This document shows positions 8,630 through 17,476 of a stretch of DNA of 64,000 nt, one piece after another (the stretch's first letter is position 1; each line of letters starts with the position of its first letter). The translations under genes and the position numbers were made by a program. The stretch is taken from assembly GCF_002899715.1 (NCBI RefSeq), contig NZ_PPEK01000007.1, forward strand, positions 62,001-126,000, given 5' to 3'. Below the pieces are notes generated by a model. The model saw only the letters and a list, made by a program, of their open reading frames with translations. It ran no database searches and was not told where the DNA came from. The DNA comes from Enteroscipio rubneri (GTDB taxonomy: Bacteria; Actinomycetota; Coriobacteriia; Coriobacteriales; Eggerthellaceae).

Positions 8630-9457
8630 ATGAAGAAGAAGCTTTTGGCGCTCGTCGTCGCTCTGACGACGCTCGCGTTTTCGGCGGTGCTGCTGGCAGG
8701 ATGCTCTGGCGGCAGCGAACAGGCCGCGGATTCGGGCAACGGGGCTGACGCTCAGGGCGACACGTTTACGCTCGGTTTCGATCAGGGCTATCCGCCCTAC
8801 GGCTACGTGGGTGACGACGGCGAGTTTACCGGTTTCGACCTGGAGCTGGCCAAGGCTGTATGCGAGAAGAATGGCTGGGAGCTCAAGCTTGAGGCCATCG
8901 ACTGGGATGCGAAGGATGCGCTCATCGACAGCGGCTCCATCGACTGCATCTGGAACGGCTTCACCATGGAGGGCCGCGAGGACAACTACACGTTCTCCGA
9001 TCCGTACATGATGAACGAACAAGTGGTGGTCGTGAAGGCCGATAGCGGAATTGCCGCGCTGGATGGCCTGGCCGACAAGATCGTCATGACGCAGGTCGAT
9101 TCCGCGGCGCTCGACGTGCTCGAGGGCGACCAGGCTGACCTTGCCTCCACGTTCAAGGAGCTTCAGACCATCGATACATACAACAGCGCGTTCATGCAGC
9201 TTGAGTCCGGCATGGTGGATGCTGTTGCGTGCGATCTGTCCATCGCCGCGTATCAGATGGCCGCGAAACCCGATGCCTACGTGCAGCTCGATCCCCTGTC
9301 CACCGAGAACTACGCCGTAGGCTTCAAGAAGGGCAACACGGAGATGGCCCAGAAGGTGACCGACGCTCTCAAGCAGCTTGACGACGAGGGTTTCGTCAAG
9401 GAATTGTGCGACAAGTACGCCGACCAGGGCATCACCTACGACAACTGGGTGCTGTAA
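8630..9457 (+). CDS. Amino-acid ABC transporter substrate-binding lipoprotein
   Basis: Family 3 solute-binding protein of 275 residues for polar amino acids or similar compounds. It has a lipoprotein signal peptide ending in LLAGC (Cys25), a short Ser/Gly/Asp linker, then the binding domain starting FTLGFDQGYPPYGYVGDDGEFTGFDLELA, which matches the SBP_bac_3 family. ATG 8630 has AAGGATGGGAG upstream. It is the first gene of an operon with the permease, the ATPase and a histidine phosphatase. A 204-bp gap with a small hairpin follows, which may allow extra expression of the binding protein. The ligand cannot be named from sequence. Confidence 0.88.
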   Translation: MKKKLLALVVALTTLAFSAVLLAGCSGGSEQAADSGNGADAQGDTFTLGFDQGYPPYGYVGDDGEFTGFDLELAKAVCEKNGWELKLEAIDWDAKDALIDSGSIDCIWNGFTMEGREDNYTFSDPYMMNEQVVVVKADSGIAALDGLADKIVMTQVDSAALDVLEGDQADLASTFKELQTIDTYNSAFMQLESGMVDAVACDLSIAAYQMAAKPDAYVQLDPLSTENYAVGFKKGNTEMAQKVTDALKQLDDEGFVKELCDKYADQGITYDNWVL

Positions 9458-9475
9458 CGCAGCTTGGTGTAATAA

Positions 9476-9492
9476 TCAGCGAGAAGCGCTGA
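9476..9492 (+). terminator. Small hairpin between binding-protein and permease genes
   Basis: TCAGCG (9476-9481) and CGCTGA (9487-9492) form a 6-bp stem with a 5-nt loop 20 bases after the binding-protein stop. Such weak hairpins often stabilise the upstream mRNA end or partly reduce downstream transcription. This is inference. Confidence 0.35.
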
Positions 9493-9661
9493 GGTGCGTC
9501 GAATTGCCGCGAACGTCCGATAGAGCACGCTCCATGCGTGCGGGGAGGACTTCGACCGGCAGGACGGCGTGCCTCGGCGCTTCGCGGTGTCAATCCGTTC
9601 CGCTGTCTCCCCAAGGGGACCTGCCTATCGGGCGGCGCGGCAGAACGGCGGAAGGGGCAAC

Positions 9662-10315
9662 ATGGAATTCGCGACCATGATCGAACTGCTGCTATCAGGA
9701 CTGGTGTTCACCGCCCAGATATTCTTGACTACACTTGTGGGAGCCCTGCCGCTCGGGGTGGTAGTGGCGCTCGGCCGCATGAGCCGGTTCAAACCGCTTG
9801 CGCTCATCACGCGGTTCTACATCTCCATCATGCGCGGTACGCCTCTCATGTTGCAGCTCATGGCGCTCATGTTCGGACCGTACTATCTGTTCGGACTCAA
9901 TATGGGCAACGACTGGAAGTACGTCGCATGTTCCGTCGGCTTCGTCCTCAACTATGCGGCCTACTTCGGCGAGATCTATCGCAGCGGCATCCAGTCCATC
10001 CCGCGCGGGCAGTATGAGGCGGCGACGGTCTTGGGCTACTCCAAGGGCCAGACCTTCATGAAAATCGTCTTGCCGCAGGTGGTCAAGCGCATCCTTCCGG
10101 CAATGAGCAACGAGATCATCACGTTGGTCAAGGATACTTCGCTTGCATTCGTCCTCGGCATCATGGAGATGTTCAGCCAGGCGAAGGCGCTCGCCGCCTC
10201 TCAAGTGAGCATGGTGCCCTATGTGGTGGCCGGCGCAATATACTGGGTGTTCAACCTCGCCGTCGAGATGATCCTCACCCGCATCGAAAAGAAGCTCGAC
10301 TACTACCACGACTGA
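9662..10315 (+). CDS. Amino-acid ABC transporter permease
   Basis: Inner-membrane channel subunit of 217 residues with about five membrane spans. The EAA loop that contacts the ATPase is visible as EAATVLGYSKGQTFMKIVLPQ, and RGTPLMLQL is the usual early loop of the HisM/GlnP-type permeases. The start ATG 9662 is preceded by GGAAGGGG. It lies between the binding-protein gene and the ATPase gene (46-bp gap to the latter). Only one permease gene is present, so the channel is presumably a homodimer. Confidence 0.88.
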   Translation: MEFATMIELLLSGLVFTAQIFLTTLVGALPLGVVVALGRMSRFKPLALITRFYISIMRGTPLMLQLMALMFGPYYLFGLNMGNDWKYVACSVGFVLNYAAYFGEIYRSGIQSIPRGQYEAATVLGYSKGQTFMKIVLPQVVKRILPAMSNEIITLVKDTSLAFVLGIMEMFSQAKALAASQVSMVPYVVAGAIYWVFNLAVEMILTRIEKKLDYYHD

Positions 10316-10360
10316 CGAAGTTCGAAGAGCCGCGAGGTTCTAGGGAACGAAGGAGTACCG

Positions 10361-11134
10361 ATGACCGACAAACCAATCGTGTTGCTCGAACAGGCGAAGA
10401 AGAGCTTCGGAGACGCGATCGTGCTCAAGGACATCTCGCTTTCCGTGAGCCAGGGCGAGGTCGTGGGCATCATCGGTCCGTCGGGCGGAGGAAAATCCAC
10501 GCTGCTGCGCTGCATGACACTGCTCGAGACGCTCGATTCCGGTCGCCTGGCTTACGGCGATCTCATCGTGGCCGAAAACGATGCCGCGGGTCGGGCGGCG
10601 TATGCATCGAAGGCGGTGCAGCGCGAAGCCAAGATGCGGTTTGGCTTGGTGTTCCAGAATTTCAACCTGTTTCCGCATTACACGGTGCTGAAGAACATCA
10701 CGGATGCGCCCCTCCACGTGCAAAAGCGCCCGAAGGATGAGGTGTTCGAGCACGCGCGCGCCCTGCTGGGCAAGATGGGGCTCGCGGGCACGGAGGACAA
10801 GGTTCCCTGCGAGCTCTCGGGAGGCATGCAGCAGCGCGTGGCCATCGCCCGGGCGCTGTGCCTGAATCCCGAAGTCCTGTTCTTCGATGAGCCTACGAGT
10901 GCGCTCGACCCCGAGTTGACCAAGGATGTGCTCAATGTCATTCGCGACCTTGCTGCCGAGCATATGACGATGGTTATCGTCACGCACGAGATGAGCTTCG
11001 CGCGTGACGTGGCTGACCGCGTTATCTTCATGGATGGGGGTGTGATCGTGGAAGAGGGAACGGCTGCAGACCTGATCAACAACCCCCGGCATGAACGCAC
11101 CCGGGCATTCTTGGCGAACTACGAAGGAGCGTAG
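10361..11134 (+). CDS. Amino-acid ABC transporter ATP-binding protein
   Basis: Cytoplasmic ATPase of 257 residues energising the adjacent permease. It has Walker [10 protein letters not shown] near residue 40, Q-loop [10 protein letters not shown], signature LSGGMQQR, Walker [15 protein letters not shown] and the H-loop VTHEM, all in the GlnQ/HisP pattern. AAGGAG precedes ATG 10361. The stop is only four bases from the next start, so it is translated together with the phosphatase gene. Confidence 0.92.
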   Translation: MTDKPIVLLEQAKKSFGDAIVLKDISLSVSQGEVVGIIGPSGGGKSTLLRCMTLLETLDSGRLAYGDLIVAENDAAGRAAYASKAVQREAKMRFGLVFQNFNLFPHYTVLKNITDAPLHVQKRPKDEVFEHARALLGKMGLAGTEDKVPCELSGGMQQRVAIARALCLNPEVLFFDEPTSALDPELTKDVLNVIRDLAAEHMTMVIVTHEMSFARDVADRVIFMDGGVIVEEGTAADLINNPRHERTRAFLANYEGA

Positions 11135-11138
11135 CGCC

Positions 11139-11933
11139 GTGGACGTGACTTTTTTCGTCGTGCGGCACGGTCAGACCCTGTTCAATGTCATGGGCAAGGT
11201 GCAGGGCTGGTGCGATACGCCCCTGACCGAGGAGGGCGTGCGAGCTGCACGCTCGCTCGGTCGGGGACTCGCCGGCGTCGATTTCGCCGCCGCGTATTCG
11301 AGCGACAGCGGACGCGCGGTGCAGACGCTTCACGAGGTGCTCGATTCGCGTGCGGCTGAACGCGCAAGGGCGCGCTTCGACGAGCGGGCGCAGGGCAAGG
11401 GCTCGCCTGCCAGCGTCGAAGCCGTGCAGAGCGCTGTATACGTGCCGGCCGGGCCGAACTCCCGCTCCGCGTGCGCTGAGGACGATGGCTTTTCCATCCC
11501 TGCTGCTCAGGATGCTCGCTTGCGCGAATGGTGCTATGGCGATCTGGAGGGAGAGCCGGGCGAGCAGCTTCACCGAGTATTCGCCCAGGGGTTTGGTCGC
11601 AAGCTGTCGTTTGCAGAGCTCAACAGCCGTCTGCCCGAAGTTGCCGATGTCATCGCCGCAGCCGATCGTTCCGGGCGCGCCGAGCGCTTTGCGGACATCG
11701 AGATCCGCCTCAAGCGGTTCTTCGAGGATGCGGGTCGAGCTGCGCTTGCGGCCGGCGGCGGCAATGTGCTCGTGGTCACCCATTCGTTCGTCGTGCGTAC
11801 GCTTGTTTACCTGCTTGAACCTTCGCGCGTAAACGACCCGCTCAAGATACTCAACGCCAGCGTCACCCGACTCGCTTTCGACGGCGAGTGTTTTTCGCTT
11901 GGTGACGTTGGCTCGATGGAGTACGTGCGGTAA
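11139..11933 (+). CDS. Histidine phosphatase family protein
   Basis: Phosphoglycerate-mutase-like phosphatase of 264 residues. The catalytic RHG is in FFVVRHGQTLFN at the N-terminus, the proton-donor region is WCYGDLEGEPGEQ, and the second His is in VVTHSFVVR. It starts with GTG 11139, with AAGGAG nine bases upstream. Being the last gene of the amino-acid transporter operon, it may act on a small phosphorylated metabolite, but the family covers many substrates and no specific role can be assigned. Confidence 0.8.
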   Translation: MDVTFFVVRHGQTLFNVMGKVQGWCDTPLTEEGVRAARSLGRGLAGVDFAAAYSSDSGRAVQTLHEVLDSRAAERARARFDERAQGKGSPASVEAVQSAVYVPAGPNSRSACAEDDGFSIPAAQDARLREWCYGDLEGEPGEQLHRVFAQGFGRKLSFAELNSRLPEVADVIAAADRSGRAERFADIEIRLKRFFEDAGRAALAAGGGNVLVVTHSFVVRTLVYLLEPSRVNDPLKILNASVTRLAFDGECFSLGDVGSMEYVR

Positions 11934-11971
11934 GCGCAGCGCATTCACGGTGCAGCCGCCGTTCGAGCGAG

Positions 11972-12961
11972 CTACCAGCCGAACCAGCCCCAATCGTCCG
12001 GGTCGATGGTCATGCGACGGGAGCTGTGGAAGCAAGCGGAACCGCCGTCGCGCTTTTTGCGGTCGTCCTTGCCGTGCGCGTGCTGGCGCTCCCCGTTCTT
12101 GTCGTCACCTGACGAGCGTGGTGCGCGATCGTCGGAGCAGGTTGAGCCATCGGAGCGGTGTTCGTCTTCCTCTTCGCGGAGCGGATGCTTGCGAGCTCCC
12201 ATGAGCCATTCGCCTGCCATCAGTTGGAATCCCATCGGCATGAAGCGTGTCCCGAACGCGCCGATCTTGTTGTACCAGCCGGTGACCGCGCACAGCTCGC
12301 CGCGCATAAGGGCACGGTAGACGCGGATAGCCGTCTCATCGGCGTCCATGGAGAAGTACTTCCACGCCGGCGCGTCCTCAATGCCTGCGTTTCGTGGGAA
12401 ATTCGTGCGTGTGGCGCCCGGGCATACGGTGGTCACCGTAACGCCGGTGCCGCGTAGCTCGCGTGCAAGCGCGGTGGAGAACGAGAGAACGAACACCTTT
12501 GCAGCGCCGTACAACGCGTTGTAGGGACAAGGCGTCTTCGCCATCATAGAGCTCATATTGAGGATGCGGCCGTGTCCGCGGTCGAGCATGGGGTGCAGGA
12601 ACACGTTGGTGAGTTCGGCGAGGCTGGTCACGCTGACCTGGATCATGGAGCGAATGTCGGCGATGGGCAGCTCTGCGAAGCGGCCGGCGGGGGAATAGCC
12701 GGTATCGTTCACCAAGAACTCGATCTCGATGCCGGCCTTGCGCACGCGCTCGAAGATGGTGCGCGCGGCGTCGGGATTGGAGAGGTCGCAGGCGATGGGG
12801 GTGACCTCGATGTCCAGGCAACGCAGCTCGTCGGCTTGTTTTTCGAGCGCTTCCTTGTCGCGCGCTACGGTGACCAGGTTGTATCCGTCGCTGGCGAACA
12901 GCAGACAAAGCGATTCGCCGATGCCGCTCGTTGCGCCGGTGACCAATGCGGTTTGTGCCAT
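11972..12961 (-). CDS. SDR family oxidoreductase with charged C-terminal tail
   Basis: Short-chain dehydrogenase/reductase of 329 residues. The NAD(P)-binding TGATSGIG is at residues 8-15, the catalytic Ser is in NMSSMM, and the active-site YxxxK is YGAAK. The SDR core ends near residue 260. It is followed by about 70 residues rich in Asp, Arg, Lys, Ser and His, ending in DPDDWGWFGW, which is not part of the normal fold. The substrate is unknown; the core resembles the DltE/YqjQ-type SDRs. It is transcribed alone, facing the phosphatase gene. Confidence 0.8.
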   Translation of the reverse strand: MAQTALVTGATSGIGESLCLLFASDGYNLVTVARDKEALEKQADELRCLDIEVTPIACDLSNPDAARTIFERVRKAGIEIEFLVNDTGYSPAGRFAELPIADIRSMIQVSVTSLAELTNVFLHPMLDRGHGRILNMSSMMAKTPCPYNALYGAAKVFVLSFSTALARELRGTGVTVTTVCPGATRTNFPRNAGIEDAPAWKYFSMDADETAIRVYRALMRGELCAVTGWYNKIGAFGTRFMPMGFQLMAGEWLMGARKHPLREEEDEHRSDGSTCSDDRAPRSSGDDKNGERQHAHGKDDRKKRDGGSACFHSSRRMTIDPDDWGWFGW

Positions 12962-13100
12962 GGAGGGCTCCTTTCATGTGCAGGGCGCGCTGCTTGGGCG
13001 CCCGGGCGTTTCCGCTTGGCATGATAGGAGCGCCGCCCGAACGCCTACGCGGCGCCCGGGCGGCCGTTGGAAAGGCGCAACGAGCGCGCTATCGTCGGGT

Positions 13101-14441
13101 TTACTCGGCCGGAGATTGAGCGGCCGCTCCAGAAGTCTCCCGCGCGGCCTCCCCTGCGCCGCTGGGCGAGCGGACGGCTTCGTCCAGGTTGCGCATGCTC
13201 TTCGCGCAAAGGGCGGCAACCGTCACCAGCATCCAGGCGCCCACCAATACAAGCGCGGCTATCGATGTACCGGCCGACTTTACCACGATGGAGGTGGCGA
13301 ACACGGCGACGGGAGCGGCCACCAGCATGAGCGCATTCTGCGTGCCCAGCGCGCTGCCGCGATGCGCATTGGGAATGCGGTCGTAGGCGAAGAATCCCAG
13401 CAGTGCAGACGCCGGTCCGGCCGCCATCCCCAGGACGACTGCACCTGCGATAAGAGCGGGGAAGGCGGGCAGCATGCCCATAAGCGCAACGCTCGCCGCC
13501 ATGCCCGCAAGCGAGATGAGATACCACGTGCGCTTGCGGGCGCGCGGGGCGAGCGCCGCGTAGCCGAGCGACCCTGCCAGCATGCCTGCCGCCATAGCCG
13601 ACAGCACATAGCCGAGCAGTTCCGGATGCCCCGTCTCGGTGAAGTGCACCGGCAGCACGAGCCCCTGGAAGCTGCCCATGACCATGACGATGCCGAACGT
13701 GAGCAGGGTGGAGGCGCGAAGCACGGCGTCGTCTTTGAACAGCACACGGCATCCGTCCACGAGTGAAGCGCGGGCGGCGGCTGCGACGCGCTGGAGGGCT
13801 GTGCGGCGTTTCGCGGGCGCTGTTTCTGCATCGCATGCGCCATCTGCGGCTACGCGCGGGGGCACGGCGCCTACCGAGCGCGGGATGGTGACGGTGACGA
13901 TGGCCGCCGCGCACGAGAGGGCCGCGGTCACCCACAGCGCGTTCACGTCGCCGCCGAAGCCGATGAGCAGCGCGGCCAGCGCGGGTCCCACGATGGTGAC
14001 GATGCAGTCGAGCGACTGGGCCGCGCCCAGGAACTGCTGCAGGTTCACGCCGTCCCGTTCGCATACGGCGGGCAGCAGGGCATCGCGCGCCGTCATGCCG
14101 GGGATGTCGCCGACGGCGCTCAGCAGGCCCAGCGCCACGAACCAGCCGAAGTTCAGCCCCCACACCATGTCCACTACGGGCAGAAGCGCGATGCCGAGTG
14201 CCGAGATGAAGTCCGACACGATGGAGATGGAGCGTCGGTTCAGCCGATCGAGCAGGGCGCCCCCCATGAGGCCCGCCAGCATCTGGGGCACCGCGCAGAT
14301 GAGAGCGAGCGTGCCGGCCGCCAGCGCGTCGCCCGTGCGCGCCAGCAGCACCAGCGGCAACACGACGCCTGCGACAGAGTTGCCCAGAAGCGAGAGCGCG
14401 TTGGAGGTGAGAAACCGGATGGTGGTGCTTTTGCCGTGCAT
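13101..14441 (-). CDS. MFS transporter
   Basis: Major facilitator protein of 446 residues with about twelve hydrophobic segments, beginning RFLTSNALSLLGNSVAGVVLPLVLLARTG and with the loop motif GGALLDRLNRR between segments 2 and 3. Probably an exporter of drugs or other small compounds. It lies downstream of a MerR regulator gene and a MerR-type promoter with a long 19-bp spacer, so it is probably switched on by an inducing compound. The polar C-terminal tail is not informative. Confidence 0.83.
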   Translation of the reverse strand: MHGKSTTIRFLTSNALSLLGNSVAGVVLPLVLLARTGDALAAGTLALICAVPQMLAGLMGGALLDRLNRRSISIVSDFISALGIALLPVVDMVWGLNFGWFVALGLLSAVGDIPGMTARDALLPAVCERDGVNLQQFLGAAQSLDCIVTIVGPALAALLIGFGGDVNALWVTAALSCAAAIVTVTIPRSVGAVPPRVAADGACDAETAPAKRRTALQRVAAAARASLVDGCRVLFKDDAVLRASTLLTFGIVMVMGSFQGLVLPVHFTETGHPELLGYVLSAMAAGMLAGSLGYAALAPRARKRTWYLISLAGMAASVALMGMLPAFPALIAGAVVLGMAAGPASALLGFFAYDRIPNAHRGSALGTQNALMLVAAPVAVFATSIVVKSAGTSIAALVLVGAWMLVTVAALCAKSMRNLDEAVRSPSGAGEAARETSGAAAQSPAE

Positions 14442-14516
14442 GGGGATCCTTTCGGTCGCGGTGGGCGCGGAGCGGCCGTCTCGTGCGTGCCGTCTCGGCG
14501 GCTTCGTGCAGGCACC

Positions 14517-14547
14517 AGTAAAAACCCTGACGTAACGTCGGGGTCAA
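14517..14547 (-). promoter_or_regulatory. MerR-type promoter of the MFS gene
   Basis: Read on the minus strand, -35 TTGACC (14547-14542) and -10 TTTACT (14522-14517) are 19 bp apart, the long spacer typical of MerR-activated promoters. The spacer holds a near-perfect dyad: ACCCTGACGT (14524-14533) against ACGTCGGGGT (14535-14544) around one central base, 9 of 10 pairs matching. The MerR gene lies 36 bp upstream of this site. Confidence 0.75.
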
Positions 14548-14579
14548 GCGGAGCGTGGCGAAGTTGTGAAGGAGAGGGG

Positions 14580-15395
14580 CTAGGTGTCGGAAGCGGCGTC
14601 TTGGCGGGCGAAAATGCGTGCCTTTATTTCCTCCTCCAGCCGATCCTCGGCGTAGAGCTGCGCGGGGTTCAGTCCCCTGCGCATGAGCTCGTCGACGAAA
14701 CGCTCCATTTCGGCGTCTTCCGGGTTCGTTATGTCTTCCCAATTGGCGGAATTGAAGCAGTCGATAAGGGGGTCGATCGTCTCGAGCGCTTCCTCGATGA
14801 GCCGTTCGAGCTCCTCGCGCGGCGTGTCTGCGGGCAGTTCGTCGAAGCGCTCGTTCAACGACTTTATTTGATCAAACAGTCCGAGTCGGTGGACTCTCTC
14901 CATGACGCGTTCGAGCTCGGCGGTGTCTGACTCGGTGTAGAGGTGTGCGGCGATCAGCAGGGCCTCGCGCTCGCCGCTGGAGATGGCGCCTTCTTTGTAA
15001 TCGATGAGCGCACGCACCGCCCGCGCGAAGCGCACGGGCAGGTCGGGGTCGAGCTGCTCCTGCTTCAGCTGGGCAATGGTGCGGCGCTGCCCCTCAAGGT
15101 GCTCGATCTGCAGCTTCAGCTCGCGGTCGAGTTCGTCGAGGGCCTCCGAGGCGCCCACACCCGCCGCATCGGCCGGGTTCGCATCCATATCGTCCATCAC
15201 GCGCCCGATACGCTCGAGCGAGAATCCCAGCGACGCGAGTCGCCTGATGCGCAGCACGCGCGCAAGGTCCTCCGCGCCGTAGTCGCGGTAGCCGTTCGCG
15301 CCGCGCGGCGGCTCGGGAAGAAGCCCGATGGCGTGGTAGTGGCGCAGCGTGCGTACCGTGCACCCGGTCAATTCCGCCAATTCGCTCGACTTCAT
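14580..15395 (-). CDS. MerR family transcriptional regulator
   Basis: A 271-residue activator. The N-terminal MerR helix-turn-helix is clear (ELAELTGCTVRTLRHYHAIGLL, then NGYRDYGAEDL), followed by a dimerisation coiled coil (LDRELKLQIEHLEGQRRTIAQL) and a long acidic helical C-terminal domain that probably binds the inducer. The family recognises dyads between badly spaced -35 and -10 boxes; such a site lies just downstream, ahead of the MFS gene. It starts 13 bp after the GNAT stop, so the two are probably one transcript. Confidence 0.88.
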   Translation of the reverse strand: MKSSELAELTGCTVRTLRHYHAIGLLPEPPRGANGYRDYGAEDLARVLRIRRLASLGFSLERIGRVMDDMDANPADAAGVGASEALDELDRELKLQIEHLEGQRRTIAQLKQEQLDPDLPVRFARAVRALIDYKEGAISSGEREALLIAAHLYTESDTAELERVMERVHRLGLFDQIKSLNERFDELPADTPREELERLIEEALETIDPLIDCFNSANWEDITNPEDAEMERFVDELMRRGLNPAQLYAEDRLEEEIKARIFARQDAASDT

Positions 15396-15408
15396 GGGCT
15401 CTCCTAGG

Positions 15409-16074
15409 CTAGCGCGGCGCGCGCACCATGAGGCGCTCCACGATGTCGAAGCCGGGGGCGCCGCGCCGCTCCACCGTCTGGAAGCCGAAATGGCCGTACA
15501 GCTGTTCCAAGCGGTCGGTGTAGCAGTCGAGATAGCTTTTTAGCCCGTGCTCATCGGCGTAGGCGAGAAACGGTGTGAACAGGCGGCGGAACGCGCCCGT
15601 GCCGCGCTTCTCGGGGTCGACGCCCACGGAGATGAAGTAGATGAAGTCCTCGTCATCGCCGGCCCGCTCAAGTGGCCAGCAGGTGTCGGAAAGGGGGTTC
15701 ATCGCCTCGGCGCGTGGCCCCAGCGCCTCGGCCTCCTGGGCGGTGAGCGCTGCAGCCAGAAGCGCGCCCGACCGCTCCTCGAGTTCGGGCCAGGTGACGC
15801 CTTCCAGCTCGCTGCGCAGGTAGGCGTTCGCTGCTCCCGCGCGGTCGGGGAGCGTGTACACGCACTGGAACGGCGCCGTGACGGCGTAGTCCGCGTATAT
15901 GGCTGCGCGCGTGATCTCGAGCTTGCGTGACTCGTCCGCTCCGAGTGAATCAATCGCCTCCAACCAGGTGGCGTACCACATCTCTTCACGGAAGCACGCG
16001 CCCACCATGTGCGCTAGGCTGTCGAGTTGTTCGATGGGATCGGGTGGGACGGTGATGAGGCCAGGCAGGTCCAT
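15409..16074 (-). CDS. GNAT family N-acetyltransferase
   Basis: Putative acyl-CoA-dependent N-acetyltransferase of 221 residues. The acetyl-CoA-binding core is seen as FIYFISVGVDPEKRGTGAFRRLF, followed by the C-terminal YTDRLEQLYGHFGFQTVER typical of GNAT motif B. The chosen ATG 16074 has GGAG seven bases upstream. It is first in a GNAT-MerR-MFS run, a combination that suggests resistance to, or export of, an amine compound, though this is inference. Confidence 0.78.
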   Translation of the reverse strand: MDLPGLITVPPDPIEQLDSLAHMVGACFREEMWYATWLEAIDSLGADESRKLEITRAAIYADYAVTAPFQCVYTLPDRAGAANAYLRSELEGVTWPELEERSGALLAAALTAQEAEALGPRAEAMNPLSDTCWPLERAGDDEDFIYFISVGVDPEKRGTGAFRRLFTPFLAYADEHGLKSYLDCYTDRLEQLYGHFGFQTVERRGAPGFDIVERLMVRAPR

Positions 16075-16244
16075 GACGGCTCCTTCATCGATTTGGTTTC
16101 GGTTCGCTCTCGATTCTCGCACGACTTCTCGTCACTGTCGAGCGTCTCCTCCTCGAGCCCCGATACTTGCATCTAAGGCGCGTCCGTACTGCAATCCGGT
16201 CGCGCCGGTTCCCTTGTCCCCACTTCTAAAGGAGGCCCATCGCG

Positions 16245-17276
16245 ATGACCGTCAAGGATTTTCTCGATACCAATGATTTCACGAAGGACCAGCTGCTCGA
16301 CATGATTGAGCTGTCGCGCGTGCTCAAGCGCTGCGTGAAGGCTGGTTACTTTCCCGAGCTGTTGAAGCACAAGACGCTCGGCATGATCTTCCAGCAGGTT
16401 TCCACCCGCACGCGCCTGTCGTTTGAGGGTGCCATGGCCGACCTCGGCGGCACGGGCCAGTTCTACGCGCCCGGTACCATCCAGCTGGGCGGGCATGAGA
16501 CCATCGAGGACTCGGCGCGCGTCATGAGCCGCCTGCTCGACATCCTCGAAGCGCGCGTCGACCGCCACGAAGACCTCGTGGAGTTGGCGAAGTACGCCAC
16601 GATCCCTGTGATCAACGGCATGTCCGACTACAACCATCCCACCCAGGAGATGGGCGACCTTCTCACCATGATCGAGCACCTGCCCGAGGGCAAGCGCATC
16701 GAGAACTGCAAGATGGTGTTCGTGGGCGACGCCACCCAGGTGTGCGTGTCCGAGATGTTCATCTGCTCGAAGATGGGCATGGACTTCGTGCAGTACGGCC
16801 CCGAGGGCCATCAGATCCGCGAGGATCTGCTGGAGATCGGCCGCAAGAACTGCGAGGTGTCGGGCGGCAGCGTGAGCGTCACCGACAACCGCGAGGAAGC
16901 GATGAAGGACGCTGACTTCGTGTACACCGACGTGTGGTACGGCCTGTACGACAAGGAGCTGTCGAAGGACGAGCGGATGGCCATCTTCTACCCGACGTAC
17001 CAGGTCACCGAGGAGCTCATGGCGATGGCCGCCCCGGACGCCAAATTTATGCACTGCCTGCCCGCCTCGCGCGGCGAGGAGGTCACCGACGCGGTCATTG
17101 ACGGTGCGCAGTCCATCTGCTGGGACGAAGCCGAGAACCGCAAGCACTCCATCCGCGGCTTGCTGGCGTACTTCTGCAAGCAGGCCGAAACCGAGGAGCC
17201 CGAAGCCGGCGAGGCGCACGACCAGCTGAACTATCTGCTGGAAGGCCTCGGCAAGCAGGGGGTTCCGACGGCCTAG
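16245..17276 (+). CDS. ptcA: Putrescine carbamoyltransferase
   Basis: Splits N-carbamoylputrescine with phosphate into putrescine and carbamoyl phosphate. The 343-residue protein has the carbamoyl-phosphate site STRTR at residues 53-57 and the C-terminal [11 protein letters not shown], where ornithine transcarbamylases normally have HCLPAFH. It also has the PTC-like C-terminal helical extension, and its length is close to the enterococcal enzyme. AAAGGAGG precedes ATG 16245. It is followed by an antiporter and agmatine deiminase, which settles the choice against argF. It probably acts in cytoplasmic agmatine catabolism. Confidence 0.88.
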   Translation: MTVKDFLDTNDFTKDQLLDMIELSRVLKRCVKAGYFPELLKHKTLGMIFQQVSTRTRLSFEGAMADLGGTGQFYAPGTIQLGGHETIEDSARVMSRLLDILEARVDRHEDLVELAKYATIPVINGMSDYNHPTQEMGDLLTMIEHLPEGKRIENCKMVFVGDATQVCVSEMFICSKMGMDFVQYGPEGHQIREDLLEIGRKNCEVSGGSVSVTDNREEAMKDADFVYTDVWYGLYDKELSKDERMAIFYPTYQVTEELMAMAAPDAKFMHCLPASRGEEVTDAVIDGAQSICWDEAENRKHSIRGLLAYFCKQAETEEPEAGEAHDQLNYLLEGLGKQGVPTA

Positions 17277-17372
17277 CGGCCATCGGAACGAGTCGATGTG
17301 CTGCTCCGCGAAGCAAGTCCCCGAAGGGGACGGGCGGCCGTGGCGCTCAATCTTCGAGCGATGCCGCGAACT

Positions 17373-17390
17373 CGCGTACCGAAGTACGCG
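17373..17390 (+). other. Hairpin in the ptcA-antiporter gap
   Basis: CGCGTAC and GTACGCG pair around CGAA. A second hairpin, GTCCCC around GAA with GGGGAC, lies about 60 bases upstream. The 200-bp gap between two genes of one pathway may stabilise or attenuate the message. No regulator is visible. Confidence 0.35.
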
Positions 17391-17476
17391 TCGCCCTCGC
17401 CATCCCACGAATCTCAAGCACCACAGCTGCCCTCGCTGACTGACTACGCCAACCTGTGCGTGAAAGAAGGAAACCT

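Noticed and set aside
13045-14742. Minus-strand open frame of 565 codons offset from the MFS gene
   Set aside because: Another frame of the same strand over the MFS transporter; the real frame has clear membrane segments and a start.
16245-17276. argF (ornithine carbamoyltransferase)
   Set aside because: [11 protein letters not shown] instead of HCLPAFH and the agmatine gene neighbours favour putrescine carbamoyltransferase.
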